This document shows, piece by piece, positions 1-7,869 of a stretch of 64,000 bases of DNA. Under the pieces are notes generated by a model. That model saw only the letters and a program-made list of their open reading frames with translations. It was not told the DNA's origin and did not search any database. This DNA is from Thioalkalivibrio sp. ALE31 (GTDB lineage: Bacteria > Pseudomonadota > Gammaproteobacteria > Ectothiorhodospirales > Ectothiorhodospiraceae), in contig NZ_KB905027.1 of assembly GCF_000377405.1 (NCBI RefSeq), forward strand, positions 1 through 64,000, read 5' to 3'. The first letter of the stretch is position 1. Each line of letters starts with the position of its first letter. Made by a program: the position numbers and the translations under genes.

Positions 1-946
1 TGTGGAGTCTCACAAGGTTGTCCTCAGGTAGACCGAGGACGCTGATGGGTGGCTGCTTGTTCAGGCTACCGTGTGGGCGGTGCCAGTTGTAGTCGTGGAT
101 CCATCGGGGCAGATGGCGTTTGCGCTCCTCTGACGTGGCGTAGGTGAAGGCGTAGGCCCACTCGCGCAGGGCGGTCTGGATAAAGCGCTCGGCCTTGCCA
201 TTGGTTCGCGGCGTGTAGGGCCGGGTGCGGCGATGGCGGATGCCCAGTCGGCGGCAGGCCTGGCTGAACGCCCGGGCGTGGTAGCAGGGTCCGTTGTCGG
301 TCAGGACCCGTCGGATGGTGATCCCCAGGGTGGCGTAGTAGCGCACGGCCGCCTCCAGGTGCGCGATCGCATCCTGGGCCCGCTCGGCGGGATGGATCTC
401 GCTGTAGGCGATGCGCGAGCGGTCGTCGATGGCCACATGCACGTACTCGTAGCCCGCTCCGATGGAGTCCTTGGCGCGGACGCCGGTCACGCGGTGGCCC
501 GGGTGACGGAAGCGCGCCAGCTTCTTGATGTCGAGGTGGAGCAGATCGCCGGGGTGTTCGTGTTCGTAGCGCCGGGGTGGCTCGGCCGGCTCCAGTGCGC
601 TCAGGCGGTTCAGGCCCTCGCGCCGCAGGATGCGGCTGACGCTGGCCCTCGAGATCCTTGTGAAGGTCGCGATGCGATCCATGGTCCAGCGCTGGCGCCG
701 CAAGGCGACCACCTGCCGTTGGATCCGTCGGGGGGTTCGCCGCGGCTGGCTCCGCGGCCGGGACGAACGGTCCACAAGTCCGGAACGGCCGGCCTCCTGG
801 AACCGCTGGACCCAGCGCTGCACGGTCTTCGGATCCACGTCAAAGGCGCGGGCCGCTGCACGAAGGCTCAGGCCGTGATCCACGACCAGGCGAGCCATCC
901 GCTCTCGACCGCGGGGACCCATTAAGGCATTTTGATGAAGGTTCAC
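1..946 (-). CDS. IS481-family transposase (3' end at window edge)
   Basis: DDE transposase that catalyses movement of the surrounding insertion sequence. The frame is open from a GTG at 946, which follows an AAGGAGG-type ribosome site, to the window edge (315 codons). Residues 20-60 form a helix-turn-helix with an RAAARAFDVDPKTVQRWVQRF segment start (HTH core around residues 29-49). The integrase core carries the full triad: D139 in HLDIKK, D217 in LTDNGP and E253 in GKAERF, with the 35-residue D-E spacing of the family. The C-terminus reads into the terminal inverted repeat and no stop is seen before base 1. The length is close to that of a full transposase, so it is probably active. Confidence 0.85.
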   Translation of the reverse strand, partial: MNLHQNALMGPRGRERMARLVVDHGLSLRAAARAFDVDPKTVQRWVQRFQEAGRSGLVDRSSRPRSQPRRTPRRIQRQVVALRRQRWTMDRIATFTRISRASVSRILRREGLNRLSALEPAEPPRRYEHEHPGDLLHLDIKKLARFRHPGHRVTGVRAKDSIGAGYEYVHVAIDDRSRIAYSEIHPAERAQDAIAHLEAAVRYYATLGITIRRVLTDNGPCYHARAFSQACRRLGIRHRRTRPYTPRTNGKAERFIQTALREWAYAFTYATSEERKRHLPRWIHDYNWHRPHGSLNKQPPISVLGLPEDNLVRLH

Positions 947-1030
947 GGGGCGTCCTCCTTGGGAATGGCTCAGTCCGCAAACTCAGCATCCTTCGGAGTC
1001 GTCCCGTGGACAACCTATTGAGAGATCACA
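1..1030 (-). mobile_element. IS481-family insertion sequence
   Basis: The two ends form imperfect terminal inverted repeats. Reading inward, the end at base 1 begins TGTGGAGTCTCACAAGGTTG and the end at base 1030 begins TGTGATCTCTCAATAGGTTG; about 20 of the first 25 positions agree. Ends starting TGT and a length near 1.03 kb are typical of IS481 elements. A DDE transposase fills the element on the minus strand. The right end abuts a truncated higB toxin gene. The left flank is outside the window, so the target-site duplication cannot be checked. One terminus falling exactly on base 1 suggests the source contig may begin at this repeat. Confidence 0.88.
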
Positions 1031-1154
1031 CCTAGAGGCACTGAAAGGCGACCGCGCGGGTCAATACAGCATCAGGATCAACGACCAGTGGCGCATCTGT
1101 TTCGAATGGCGAGACGGTCACGCCTACAACGTCGAGATCGTGGATTACCACTGA
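1031..1154 (+). pseudogene. higB: HigB/RelE-type toxin, 3' remnant interrupted by IS481
   Basis: Forty codons plus a TGA follow directly after the IS end, in the frame starting at 1032. They encode the C-terminal part of a HigB-type mRNA interferase, including the family hallmarks GQYSIRINDQWRICF and the terminal VEIVDYH. Family members are about 92 residues long, so roughly the first half is missing and no start codon remains. The remnant ends 25 bp before the higA start, the normal toxin-antitoxin order. I infer that the IS insertion inactivated the toxin. Confidence 0.82.
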
Positions 1155-1179
1155 TCCGACGACCACCAGGGAGGCAACG

Positions 1180-1479
1180 ATGACAGCACAGGATATCGAG
1201 GCCCCGATCCATCCGGGCCAGCACCTGGCCGAATTCATCGAGGAGGCAGGCATCAGCCAGTACCGCCTGGCGCACGACATCAGCGTGCCCCCCCGCCGAA
1301 TCAACGAGATCGTGCAGGGCAAGCGCGCGATCACGGCGGATACGGCGCTTCGCCTGGGCCGTTATTTCCGCACCTCGCCCGAGTTCTGGATGAACCTCCA
1401 GGATCACTTCGAGCTCGAGCAGGCCCGCCAGTCCCTGGGGCCTCGGCTTGAACAAGAAGTACATCCGCGCGTTGCCTGA
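1180..1479 (+). CDS. higA: HigA family antitoxin
   Basis: Ninety-nine-residue XRE-type helix-turn-helix antitoxin. It would bind and neutralise HigB and repress the operon promoter. The N-terminus has the family signature IHPGQHLAEFIEE, followed by an HTH (residues about 24-60, with QYRLAHDISVPPRRINEIVQGKR-type content) and the ending FWMNLQDHFELEQARQ. An AGGAGG-like site (gggaggcaacg) precedes the ATG. The gene is intact while its toxin partner is cut by an IS element, and the insertion also separates it from the native operon promoter. It may be silent or driven from the IS. Confidence 0.88.
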   Translation: MTAQDIEAPIHPGQHLAEFIEEAGISQYRLAHDISVPPRRINEIVQGKRAITADTALRLGRYFRTSPEFWMNLQDHFELEQARQSLGPRLEQEVHPRVA

Positions 1480-1542
1480 TTCACGCGGCCCCCTCATCGA
1501 CTGCCCCGCCGCAACCGATCCCCGCAAACAGGGCCGCTTCTG

Positions 1543-3405
1543 ATGGGGTCGGTCGCCTTTACCCTGGAGATGGGGATCGTGTTCGGCCTACTAGGGCTGA
1601 CGATCCTGCTGTTCGTGACGGAGGTGATCCGGATCGACCTGGCGGCGCTGAGCGTGCTGTTCCTGCTCGGCATGGTCGCGCTGGTGCCGGGGGTGGCGCC
1701 GATCGTCGAGGGCGAGGCACTGTTTTCCGGCTTTGCCTCGAACGCGGTGATCGCGATCATCGCGGTGATGATCATCGGCAAGGGGCTGGACCGCTCCGGG
1801 GTCATGAACCGCCTCGCGGACCTGATCCTGCGCTTTGGCGGGCAGACCGAGCGCCGCGTGATGGCCACCACCTCGGGGGCCGTGGGCATCATCACGAGCT
1901 TCATGCAGAACATCGGGGCCGCCGCATTGTTCATGCCGGTGATCAACCGCATCGGGGCCGCCGCGCGCATCCCGCGCTCGCGCTTGCTGATGCCGATGGG
2001 CTTTGCCGCGATCGTCGGCGGCACCCTGACGCTGGTGGCCTCCAGCCCGCTGATCCTGCTCAACGACCTGTTGCCCGGCGAGGTCGAGGGCTTCGGGCTG
2101 TTCGACGTCACCCCGATCGGACTCGCCCTGCTGGGTACGCTGATCCTCTACTTCGCGCTGTTCGGACGCTGGGTCCTGCCGGCCCGCGATCCCCAGACCG
2201 AGGACCCGGACGAGAGCCGGGTGCAGACGACCTCGGCCTGGTTCCGCGATGTCTACGGCATGGATTTCGGCGTGCGCGAAGCACGCCTGGACGAGGACAG
2301 CTCCCTGGCCGGAATGCGTGTGGGCGATTTCGAGGCGGCCTTCGGGGTACACGTCGTGGGCGTCACCACGGGCGACGAGACCCGCATCGAACCCAACCGG
2401 GACGTGGAGCTGGAGCGCGGAGCACACCTCGCCATCCTCGGACCGGTCACCACCATCGAGACGACCTGCGACCACACCGGCACCGTGCTGAAGGACGAAC
2501 TGGACGTGTTCGCCCGCGCCCTGTCCGCCCGCCACGGCGGCATCGCGGAGGTGATCATCCCGCCCGGCTCCGAGCTGATCGGACAGACCGTGCGCGACAA
2601 GGGCATGCGCCGCAGCTACGGCATCTCGGTGCTGCGCATCCAGCGCGGCGATGACCTGATCGTCGACGAGGTCCCGGATACCCCGCTGAAGGCCGGCGAC
2701 ACCCTGGTCGTGCACACGCCCTGGGAGAACCTGCAGGCGCTGGAGGACGACCGCGACTTCGTCGTGGTCACCAGCCGCTATCCGCGACGCAAGCAGGAGG
2801 CCTCAAAGACCCACCGGCCACTGGCCGCGCTCGGCTCCCTGGCGCTGGGGCTGGGACTGGTGCTGTTCACTGACCTGCCGCTGGCACTGGCCCTGCTGGG
2901 CGGGGCCCTGGGGATGATCTTCACCGGCGTGATCACGATGGACGAGGCCTATCGCGGCATCAGCTGGAAGACCGTCTTCCTGCTCGCCTCGCTGATCCCG
3001 CTGGGGCTGGCGGTGGAGAACTCCGGCGCCGGTGAGTGGATCGCGACCAACGGCATGCAGCAACTGGAAGGGATGCCGGTCTGGGTGCTGCAGGTCGCGG
3101 TGTTCCTGCTGACCACCTTCTTCACGCTGGTGATGTCCAACGTCGGGGCAACGGTTCTGCTGGTCCCGCTGGCGGTCAGCTTCGCGAGCGTCGCCCAGGG
3201 CATGGGGATCGACGCCGACCCGCGGGTGTTCGCGCTGATCGTCGCGATCGCCGCATCCAACTCCTTCATCCTGCCCACCCACCAGGTCAATGCCCTGATC
3301 ATGGATCCCGGCGGGTACCGCGTGGCCGACTACCTGCGCGCCGGCGCCGGTGTGACACTGCTGTTCATGGTCGTCTCGCTGCTCGTCATCAACCTGCTCT
3401 TCTGA
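1543..3405 (+). CDS. SLC13/DASS-family permease with TrkA-C domains
   Basis: Inner-membrane transporter of 620 residues in the sodium:anion symporter (SLC13/CitT-like) group. About five hydrophobic helices occupy residues 5-220. A soluble central part (about 225-425) contains two TrkA-C-like regulatory domains. A second helical bundle fills residues 430-620 and includes the conserved SNVGATVLLVPLA and ASNSFILPTHQVNAL stretches. Members with this architecture carry sulfate, dicarboxylates or similar anions; the substrate cannot be read from the sequence. The start used has a poor ribosome site, and a start at Met10 (1570) is possible. The gene stands alone between higA and a lipoprotein gene. 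Confidence 0.82.
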   Translation: MGSVAFTLEMGIVFGLLGLTILLFVTEVIRIDLAALSVLFLLGMVALVPGVAPIVEGEALFSGFASNAVIAIIAVMIIGKGLDRSGVMNRLADLILRFGGQTERRVMATTSGAVGIITSFMQNIGAAALFMPVINRIGAAARIPRSRLLMPMGFAAIVGGTLTLVASSPLILLNDLLPGEVEGFGLFDVTPIGLALLGTLILYFALFGRWVLPARDPQTEDPDESRVQTTSAWFRDVYGMDFGVREARLDEDSSLAGMRVGDFEAAFGVHVVGVTTGDETRIEPNRDVELERGAHLAILGPVTTIETTCDHTGTVLKDELDVFARALSARHGGIAEVIIPPGSELIGQTVRDKGMRRSYGISVLRIQRGDDLIVDEVPDTPLKAGDTLVVHTPWENLQALEDDRDFVVVTSRYPRRKQEASKTHRPLAALGSLALGLGLVLFTDLPLALALLGGALGMIFTGVITMDEAYRGISWKTVFLLASLIPLGLAVENSGAGEWIATNGMQQLEGMPVWVLQVAVFLLTTFFTLVMSNVGATVLLVPLAVSFASVAQGMGIDADPRVFALIVAIAASNSFILPTHQVNALIMDPGGYRVADYLRAGAGVTLLFMVVSLLVINLLF

Positions 3406-3483
3406 GGGAAACACTGAGCCCCGTTCAGGGCCGGTACAGGCTACTCGGACAGACTCGGCTACAAACCCACACGGAAATCGCGC

Positions 3484-4092
3484 ATGCCCGCAACGCTTCG
3501 TCTGTACCCGGTCCTGGCAGCCCTGGCGCTGCTGCTGGCCGCCTGCAGCCCGCGGATCTACGGGGTAAGCGAGGAACAATGGGACGCCATGGGCGAGGCC
3601 GAACGGGTCGAGGCCATCCGCGCCTGGGAATCGGTGCAGAAGGCCCGCGAGGCCCGGCTGCAGGCCGAAGCCGAGCAGGAGGCGGCACGGGCAGCCGAAC
3701 GCGCCGAGCGGGTCGCGGCCATCCGCAGTGGCCAGGCCGGCCTGCCCGGAGACCTGATCCGCGTCAGTCTCAGCGGCGGCACGCTGCGGATCGGCGGTCG
3801 CGAACGCGCGCTGGAGCCAACGGCCTTTACCCTCGCCAGTGGCGAGAGCCGCAGCATCGAAGTACACGCCGAGCGCTACCGCAGTGAGCTCGAGGTCGCC
3901 TATGAAGACGGCCTCTTGCTGATCGACCTGCCGCGCCATTCGCGCACCGGGGCGGCCCGCCTCGCCTGGGACGGCGCCTGGATGCAGGGGGCCGAGACCC
4001 GCATCCGGTCGGAAGGTCCGCACCGGCTGCGCGACGTGCGTGCCTTCGTCCAGGTCATTCCGCCACCGGGTCGCCCGCTGCGGCGCTACTGA
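3484..4092 (+). CDS. hypothetical lipoprotein
   Basis: A 202-residue protein with a lipoprotein signal peptide: a hydrophobic stretch ends in the lipobox LLAAC, with Cys at residue 21. The mature part begins with a charged, Ala/Glu/Arg-rich helical region (about residues 30-85) that could form a coiled coil. A probable beta-rich domain of unknown function follows. I recognise no catalytic motif. It lies 78 bp after the SLC13-type permease on the same strand and is convergent with the acylphosphatase gene, whose stop is 12 bp away. Confidence 0.7.
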   Translation: MPATLRLYPVLAALALLLAACSPRIYGVSEEQWDAMGEAERVEAIRAWESVQKAREARLQAEAEQEAARAAERAERVAAIRSGQAGLPGDLIRVSLSGGTLRIGGRERALEPTAFTLASGESRSIEVHAERYRSELEVAYEDGLLLIDLPRHSRTGAARLAWDGAWMQGAETRIRSEGPHRLRDVRAFVQVIPPPGRPLRRY

Positions 4093-4104
4093 GGCACCGC
4101 CGAG

Positions 4105-4395
4105 TCAGCCCGTGGAGAACTCGCGCGGCGCCGGCTCCGGGGGTTCCAGCTCCTCGGCCTCCACCGCATCCACCCGCGCCATGCGCGGCCCGTCGGCCAG
4201 CCACTCCTCCAGCGTGTCCAGCGCCCTGCGCGGGCCCACGGCCAGCACCTCGACGCTGCCGTCCGGCTCATTACGGGCATAACCGGTCAACCCGAGCCGC
4301 CGGGCCTCGTCGCGGGTAGAGGCGCGGAAGAACACCCCCTGCACCTGACCGCTGACACGCCAGCGGCGGGCATGGTTATCATTGGCCTCCGTCAT
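4105..4395 (-). CDS. acyP: acylphosphatase
   Basis: Small cytosolic enzyme of 96 residues that hydrolyses carboxyl-phosphate bonds. The family signature is visible as VSGQVQGVFFRASTRDEAR (about residues 14-32), containing the phosphate-binding loop and catalytic Arg, then GLTGYARNEPDGSVEV with the catalytic Asn. The start is fixed by a perfect GGAGG site 7 bp upstream. It is transcribed divergently from arsC. The two start codons are only 23 bp apart, so each promoter must lie within or across the neighbouring gene. Confidence 0.92.
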   Translation of the reverse strand: MTEANDNHARRWRVSGQVQGVFFRASTRDEARRLGLTGYARNEPDGSVEVLAVGPRRALDTLEEWLADGPRMARVDAVEAEELEPPEPAPREFSTG

Positions 4396-4418
4396 TTTTC
4401 GTCCTCCGGAGTGGATTC

Positions 4419-4775
4419 ATGTCCGATGCCCCTACGCTGTACCACAACCCGCGCTGCAGCAAGTCGCGCGCGACCCTGGCACTGCTGCGCGAGCAGGGCG
4501 TGGAGCCGCAGATTGTCGAATATCTGAAGACGCCGCCGGATGCCGCCACCCTGCGCGCCATCGTCGACCGGCTGGGCATCGCCCCGCGCGATCTCCTGCG
4601 CACCGGCGAGGCGGAGTACCGCGAACTGGGCCTGAAGGATGCCGAGCTGGACGACGAGGCGCTGATCCAGACCATGGTGCAGCACCCGAAACTGATCGAA
4701 CGCCCGATCCTGGTCATGGGTGACCGCGCCCGCATCGGGCGCCCGCCCGAGCAGGTGCTGGAGATCCTGTCATGA
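4419..4775 (+). CDS. arsC: ArsC-family arsenate reductase
   Basis: A 118-residue thioredoxin-fold protein of the glutaredoxin-dependent ArsC family. The catalytic Cys is in NPRCSKSRATLALL (Cys13), and the C-terminal RPILVMGDRARIGRPPEQ carries the conserved substrate-binding Arg residues. It would reduce arsenate to arsenite, although many chromosomal members of this branch have no proven role. Its stop overlaps the wrbA start (ATGA), and wrbA overlaps the DUF2069 gene the same way, so the three form one translationally coupled operon. The arsC-wrbA-DUF2069 order is common in Gammaproteobacteria. Confidence 0.9.
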   Translation: MSDAPTLYHNPRCSKSRATLALLREQGVEPQIVEYLKTPPDAATLRAIVDRLGIAPRDLLRTGEAEYRELGLKDAELDDEALIQTMVQHPKLIERPILVMGDRARIGRPPEQVLEILS

Positions 4776-5383
4776 GCGCGGCCCCCGAGGTCCTGGTGCT
4801 GTACTACAGCCGCTACGGCGCGACCGCCGAGCTGGCCCGTCACGTCGCCAGCGGCGTGGAGCGGGCCGGCGCCGTCGCCCGCGTGCGCACTGTGCCGCCG
4901 GTGAGCACCAACATCACCGGCGAGGCGCCGGCGGTTCCCGCCGACGGCCCGCCCTACGCGGAGACCCGCGACCTGGAGGAATGCGCCGGGCTGGTCATGG
5001 GCTCGCCCACGCGCTTCGGCAACATGGCCGCGCCGCTGAAGCACTTCCTCGACGGCACCAGCGGCCTGTGGGCCAGCGGCGGCCTGGTCGATCGCCCGTT
5101 CGGGCTGTTCACCAGCACCGCCACCCAGCACGGCGGGCAGGAAACCACCCTGCTGACCATGGCCCTGCCCCTGATCCACCAGGGGATGCTCTGGGTCGGC
5201 GTGCCCTACACCGTGCCGGAACTGAGCACCACGACCTCCGGGGGCTCGCCCTACGGCGCCAGCCATGTCGCCGGTGGCCAGGGCGAGCACCCGGTGACCC
5301 GCGAGGAGCAGCGCATCGCCACGGCCCTGGGCGAGCGGGTCGGGCGGATCACGCGCCGCCTGCAGAACGGGGAATCGGCATGA
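4772..5383 (+). CDS. wrbA: NAD(P)H:quinone oxidoreductase WrbA
   Basis: Flavodoxin-like FMN enzyme of 203 residues that performs two-electron reduction of quinones. The N-terminal phosphate-binding loop YYSRYGATAELARHV, the segment GSPTRFGNMAAPLKHFLD, and the Gly/Thr-rich FTSTATQHGGQETTL loop are typical of WrbA. The length matches the family (about 200). It is the middle gene of an overlapping arsC-wrbA-DUF2069 operon. It probably protects against oxidative stress from semiquinones. Confidence 0.93.
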   Translation: MSAAPEVLVLYYSRYGATAELARHVASGVERAGAVARVRTVPPVSTNITGEAPAVPADGPPYAETRDLEECAGLVMGSPTRFGNMAAPLKHFLDGTSGLWASGGLVDRPFGLFTSTATQHGGQETTLLTMALPLIHQGMLWVGVPYTVPELSTTTSGGSPYGASHVAGGQGEHPVTREEQRIATALGERVGRITRRLQNGESA

Positions 5384-5736
5384 TCCTCGCGGCGCGCGCG
5401 CTGGCGCTGGTCGCCTATCTGGCCCTGATCGGCCTGATCCTGGTCTGGACCACCTGGATCGACCAGCCGGAGATCGTGCCGGTCTCGTTGGCGCTGGTGA
5501 CCCTGGTCCTGCCGCTGCTGTTCCCGCTGCGCGGGATGCTGCACGGGCGCCGCTACACCCACGCCTGGTCCAGCCTGCTGGCGCTGGCCTACGTGACCCT
5601 GGGGATCACGCTGGCCGCGGCGGCCGACGCGCGCCTGTACGGGCTGCTGATGACCGCCGCCAGCCTCGCCTGGTTCGCCGGCTGCCTGCTCTACGTCAAA
5701 CTCGACGCCCGCCGCGCTCGCAAGCTTACTTCCTGA
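5380..5736 (+). CDS. DUF2069 family membrane protein
   Basis: A 118-residue inner-membrane protein with four predicted helices (about residues 5-25, 35-55, 66-86, 92-110) and a basic C-terminus. The start ATG overlaps the wrbA stop. Small four-helix proteins at this position downstream of wrbA are the DUF2069 family; their function is unknown. It is the last gene of the operon and converges with hda across a palindromic repeat element. Confidence 0.8.
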   Translation: MILAARALALVAYLALIGLILVWTTWIDQPEIVPVSLALVTLVLPLLFPLRGMLHGRRYTHAWSSLLALAYVTLGITLAAAADARLYGLLMTAASLAWFAGCLLYVKLDARRARKLTS

Positions 5737-5740
5737 TTTT

Positions 5741-6015
5741 CACCACGAAGCGCACGAAGACACGAAGAAGGTCAAAACCCGTTCACAGGAAGACGGGAAG
5801 GCTGGAAGAGGGCATTTTGTTTACAGGAGGTTGCGGGAAAGTCCTTTCCGGTGCGCAATGTACCCACGCTTCGGCCGGAGCGAGGCGCCCAGCCAGCATC
5901 CCCGGGCCGAGGACCGCCTCCCGGTACGCCCCATCCAGAATCTTCCGTCCTTCCCGTCTTCCTGTTAAACGCCCTTGACCTGGCCCTTCTTCGTGCCTTC
6001 GTGTGCTTCGTGGTG
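5741..6015. repeat. nested palindromic repeat, copy 1
   Basis: A 275-bp imperfect inverted repeat fills the space between the convergent DUF2069 and hda genes. The outer arms are 5741-5771 and 5985-6015 and match at 29 of 31 positions. Each arm is built from the 9-base periodic unit CACGAAGNN. Internal to these, an aaacgcccttgacc linker is clear on the right side, and a second arm pair lies near 5785-5803 (acaggaagacgggaagg) and 5949-5964. The outer left arm is identical, in reverse complement, to bases 40925-40955. There is no convincing coding potential. Confidence 0.85.
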
Positions 6016-6019
6016 AAGA

Positions 6020-6754
6020 TCAGGAACGCGCGAGCTGGTCGCGGACGAAGGGGATGGTCAAGCGCCGCTGTTCGGCCAGGGCGGCCAGGTCCAGGCGGTC
6101 CAGCAGGGCCAGCAGGGCCACCAGATCACGGCGGTAGTGGCGCAGCAGGTAGTCGGCCACCGCCTCCGGCAGCTCCAGCCCGCGCAGTGCGGCGCGCTGG
6201 GCGAGGATGCGCTTGAGGTCGTCTTCCTCCGGTGCCTGCATCCGGAACACCGGCCCCCACGCCAGGCGCGAGGTCAGGTCCGGCAGGCGACTGCCCAGCC
6301 CGTCCGGCGCATGGGTCGCCGCCAGCAGTACCCGGCAGCCGCTGTCGCGCAGGCGGTTCAGCAGCCCGAACAGGGCTTCGTCCCAGTCGCCCTGCCCGAC
6401 CACCTCGTCGAGATCGTCCAGTGCCACCAGGCGGGCACCCTCCAGGCCGTCCAGCACCGCCAGCGGCGGGGCGGATGCGACCTCGCCCAGCGGCAGGTAG
6501 GACACCGGATCGCCGCGTTCGTGGCTCTGATGGCAGGCCGCCTGCAGCAGGTGGGTCTTGCCGACGCCGGACGGCCCGTGCAGCAGGATCTGTGGCTCGC
6601 TCATGCCAACCCCGACGGCCAGCGCCTCGACGGCATCCCGGGCGAGCGGATTGCCGCCGGGATAGAAGCCGGCAAAGCGCGACGTATCCCGCAGGCGCAG
6701 GTCCAGCGGCAGCTGGCGCTGCGGGGCAGCCTCGCGACCCTGGCCGGCACTCAT
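6020..6754 (-). CDS. hda: DnaA regulatory inactivator Hda
   Basis: AAA+ protein of 244 residues, homologous to DnaA domain III. With the DNA-loaded sliding clamp it stimulates ATP hydrolysis by DnaA and so prevents re-initiation. The N-terminus contains a clamp-binding type motif QRQLPLDLRLRD. Walker A is GPSGVGKTH, Walker B is LVALDDLDEV, and sensor-type regions follow. Its ATG overlaps the stop of the PerM-type permease gene (ATGA), so it is co-translated as the last gene of the DUF2066-pgsA-perM-hda set. That order is common beside purMN in Gammaproteobacteria. Confidence 0.92.
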   Translation of the reverse strand: MSAGQGREAAPQRQLPLDLRLRDTSRFAGFYPGGNPLARDAVEALAVGVGMSEPQILLHGPSGVGKTHLLQAACHQSHERGDPVSYLPLGEVASAPPLAVLDGLEGARLVALDDLDEVVGQGDWDEALFGLLNRLRDSGCRVLLAATHAPDGLGSRLPDLTSRLAWGPVFRMQAPEEDDLKRILAQRAALRGLELPEAVADYLLRHYRRDLVALLALLDRLDLAALAEQRRLTIPFVRDQLARS

Positions 6755-7869
6755 TCCCCGGGACCTCCCGGCTCCGAGGGCGCTTCCCCGGCATTCAGGC
6801 GCCGGTAGTGCACCAGCAGGTGGCGCACGCCGACAGCCAGCACCGCCGCCACCGGCAGCGCCAGCAGCACGCCGAAAAAGCCGAACAGCTGTCCGCCGGC
6901 CAGCACGGCAAAGATCACCGCGACCGGATGCAGCCCGGTGCGGTCGCCCACCAGCCAGGGCGTCAGCACCATGGACTCCAGCACCTGGGCCACGGCGAAG
7001 ATCGCCAGCACGATCAGCAGCAGGGTCCAGCCGTCGCCCTGCACCAGCGCGGCGGCGCTGGCCAGCAGCACACCGACGATCACTCCAACATAGGGGATAA
7101 AGCTGACCAGCCCCGCGATCAGGCCAATCGCCAGCCCCATCTCGACCCCGGCCACGGTCAGGGTGACCGCATAGAACAGGCCCAGCGCCAGCATCACCAG
7201 CATCTGTCCGCGCAGAAAGGCCCCCAGCGTTTCGTCCGACTCCGCAGCGAAGGTCATCACCGCCGAACGCCAGGCCCGCGGCAGCAGGTCGCGCAATCCG
7301 TCCAGCAGGCGCGGCCAGTCGCGCAGCAGATAGAAACTCACCACCGGGATGAGCACCAGGTTCAATACCCCCAGCACCAGCGCGCCGGTGGAGCTGCCGA
7401 TCCACTGCAGTACACCCCCGGCCAGCCCGCCGGCCTCGCGCCAGTGCTCGGTGACCAGCCCCTGCAGCGCACCGGCGTCCAGCGGCGGCAGGCCGTCCCC
7501 GGCCAGTTCCTCCAGCCACGGCCGCACCTGCGCATCGAACCAGCCGAGGATCTGCGGCAGCGCCAGCGTGAGTCGTTCGAACTGGGCGATGGCCAGCGGG
7601 ATCAGGATCAGGATCAGCGCGGCCAGCCCGAGCATCACCAGCAGGAAGATGACCACCGTGGCCAGGGTGCGCGAACGCCCGGTGCGCACCGCCAGACGTG
7701 TCACCAGCGGATTGAACAGATAACCGATCAGCAGCGCCACGACGAAGGGGGTGAGGATTGGCGCGAGCAGGTACAGCGCCCCGCCCAGTACCAGCAATCC
7801 GACCAGGGCGGCCAGGGTCGCGGCCGAGACCGGCCCGACGCGCTCGCGCAACTCGACCCCCGTGCTCAT
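6751..7869 (-). CDS. PerM/AI-2E family permease
   Basis: Polytopic inner-membrane protein of 372 residues. Hydrophobic helices lie near residues 20-60 and 65-95. A large extramembrane segment (about 100-150) follows, and the C-terminal helices include FIPYVGVIVGVLLAS and the family-typical ESMVLTPWLVGDRTGLHPVAVIF region. The family exports or exchanges small molecules or ions, and the name AI-2E does not prove autoinducer transport. The start at 7869 is chosen for its GGAGGG site and its ATGA overlap with the upstream phosphatidyltransferase. A second family member is at 31300-32409. Confidence 0.85.
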   Translation of the reverse strand: MSTGVELRERVGPVSAATLAALVGLLVLGGALYLLAPILTPFVVALLIGYLFNPLVTRLAVRTGRSRTLATVVIFLLVMLGLAALILILIPLAIAQFERLTLALPQILGWFDAQVRPWLEELAGDGLPPLDAGALQGLVTEHWREAGGLAGGVLQWIGSSTGALVLGVLNLVLIPVVSFYLLRDWPRLLDGLRDLLPRAWRSAVMTFAAESDETLGAFLRGQMLVMLALGLFYAVTLTVAGVEMGLAIGLIAGLVSFIPYVGVIVGVLLASAAALVQGDGWTLLLIVLAIFAVAQVLESMVLTPWLVGDRTGLHPVAVIFAVLAGGQLFGFFGVLLALPVAAVLAVGVRHLLVHYRRLNAGEAPSEPGGPGE

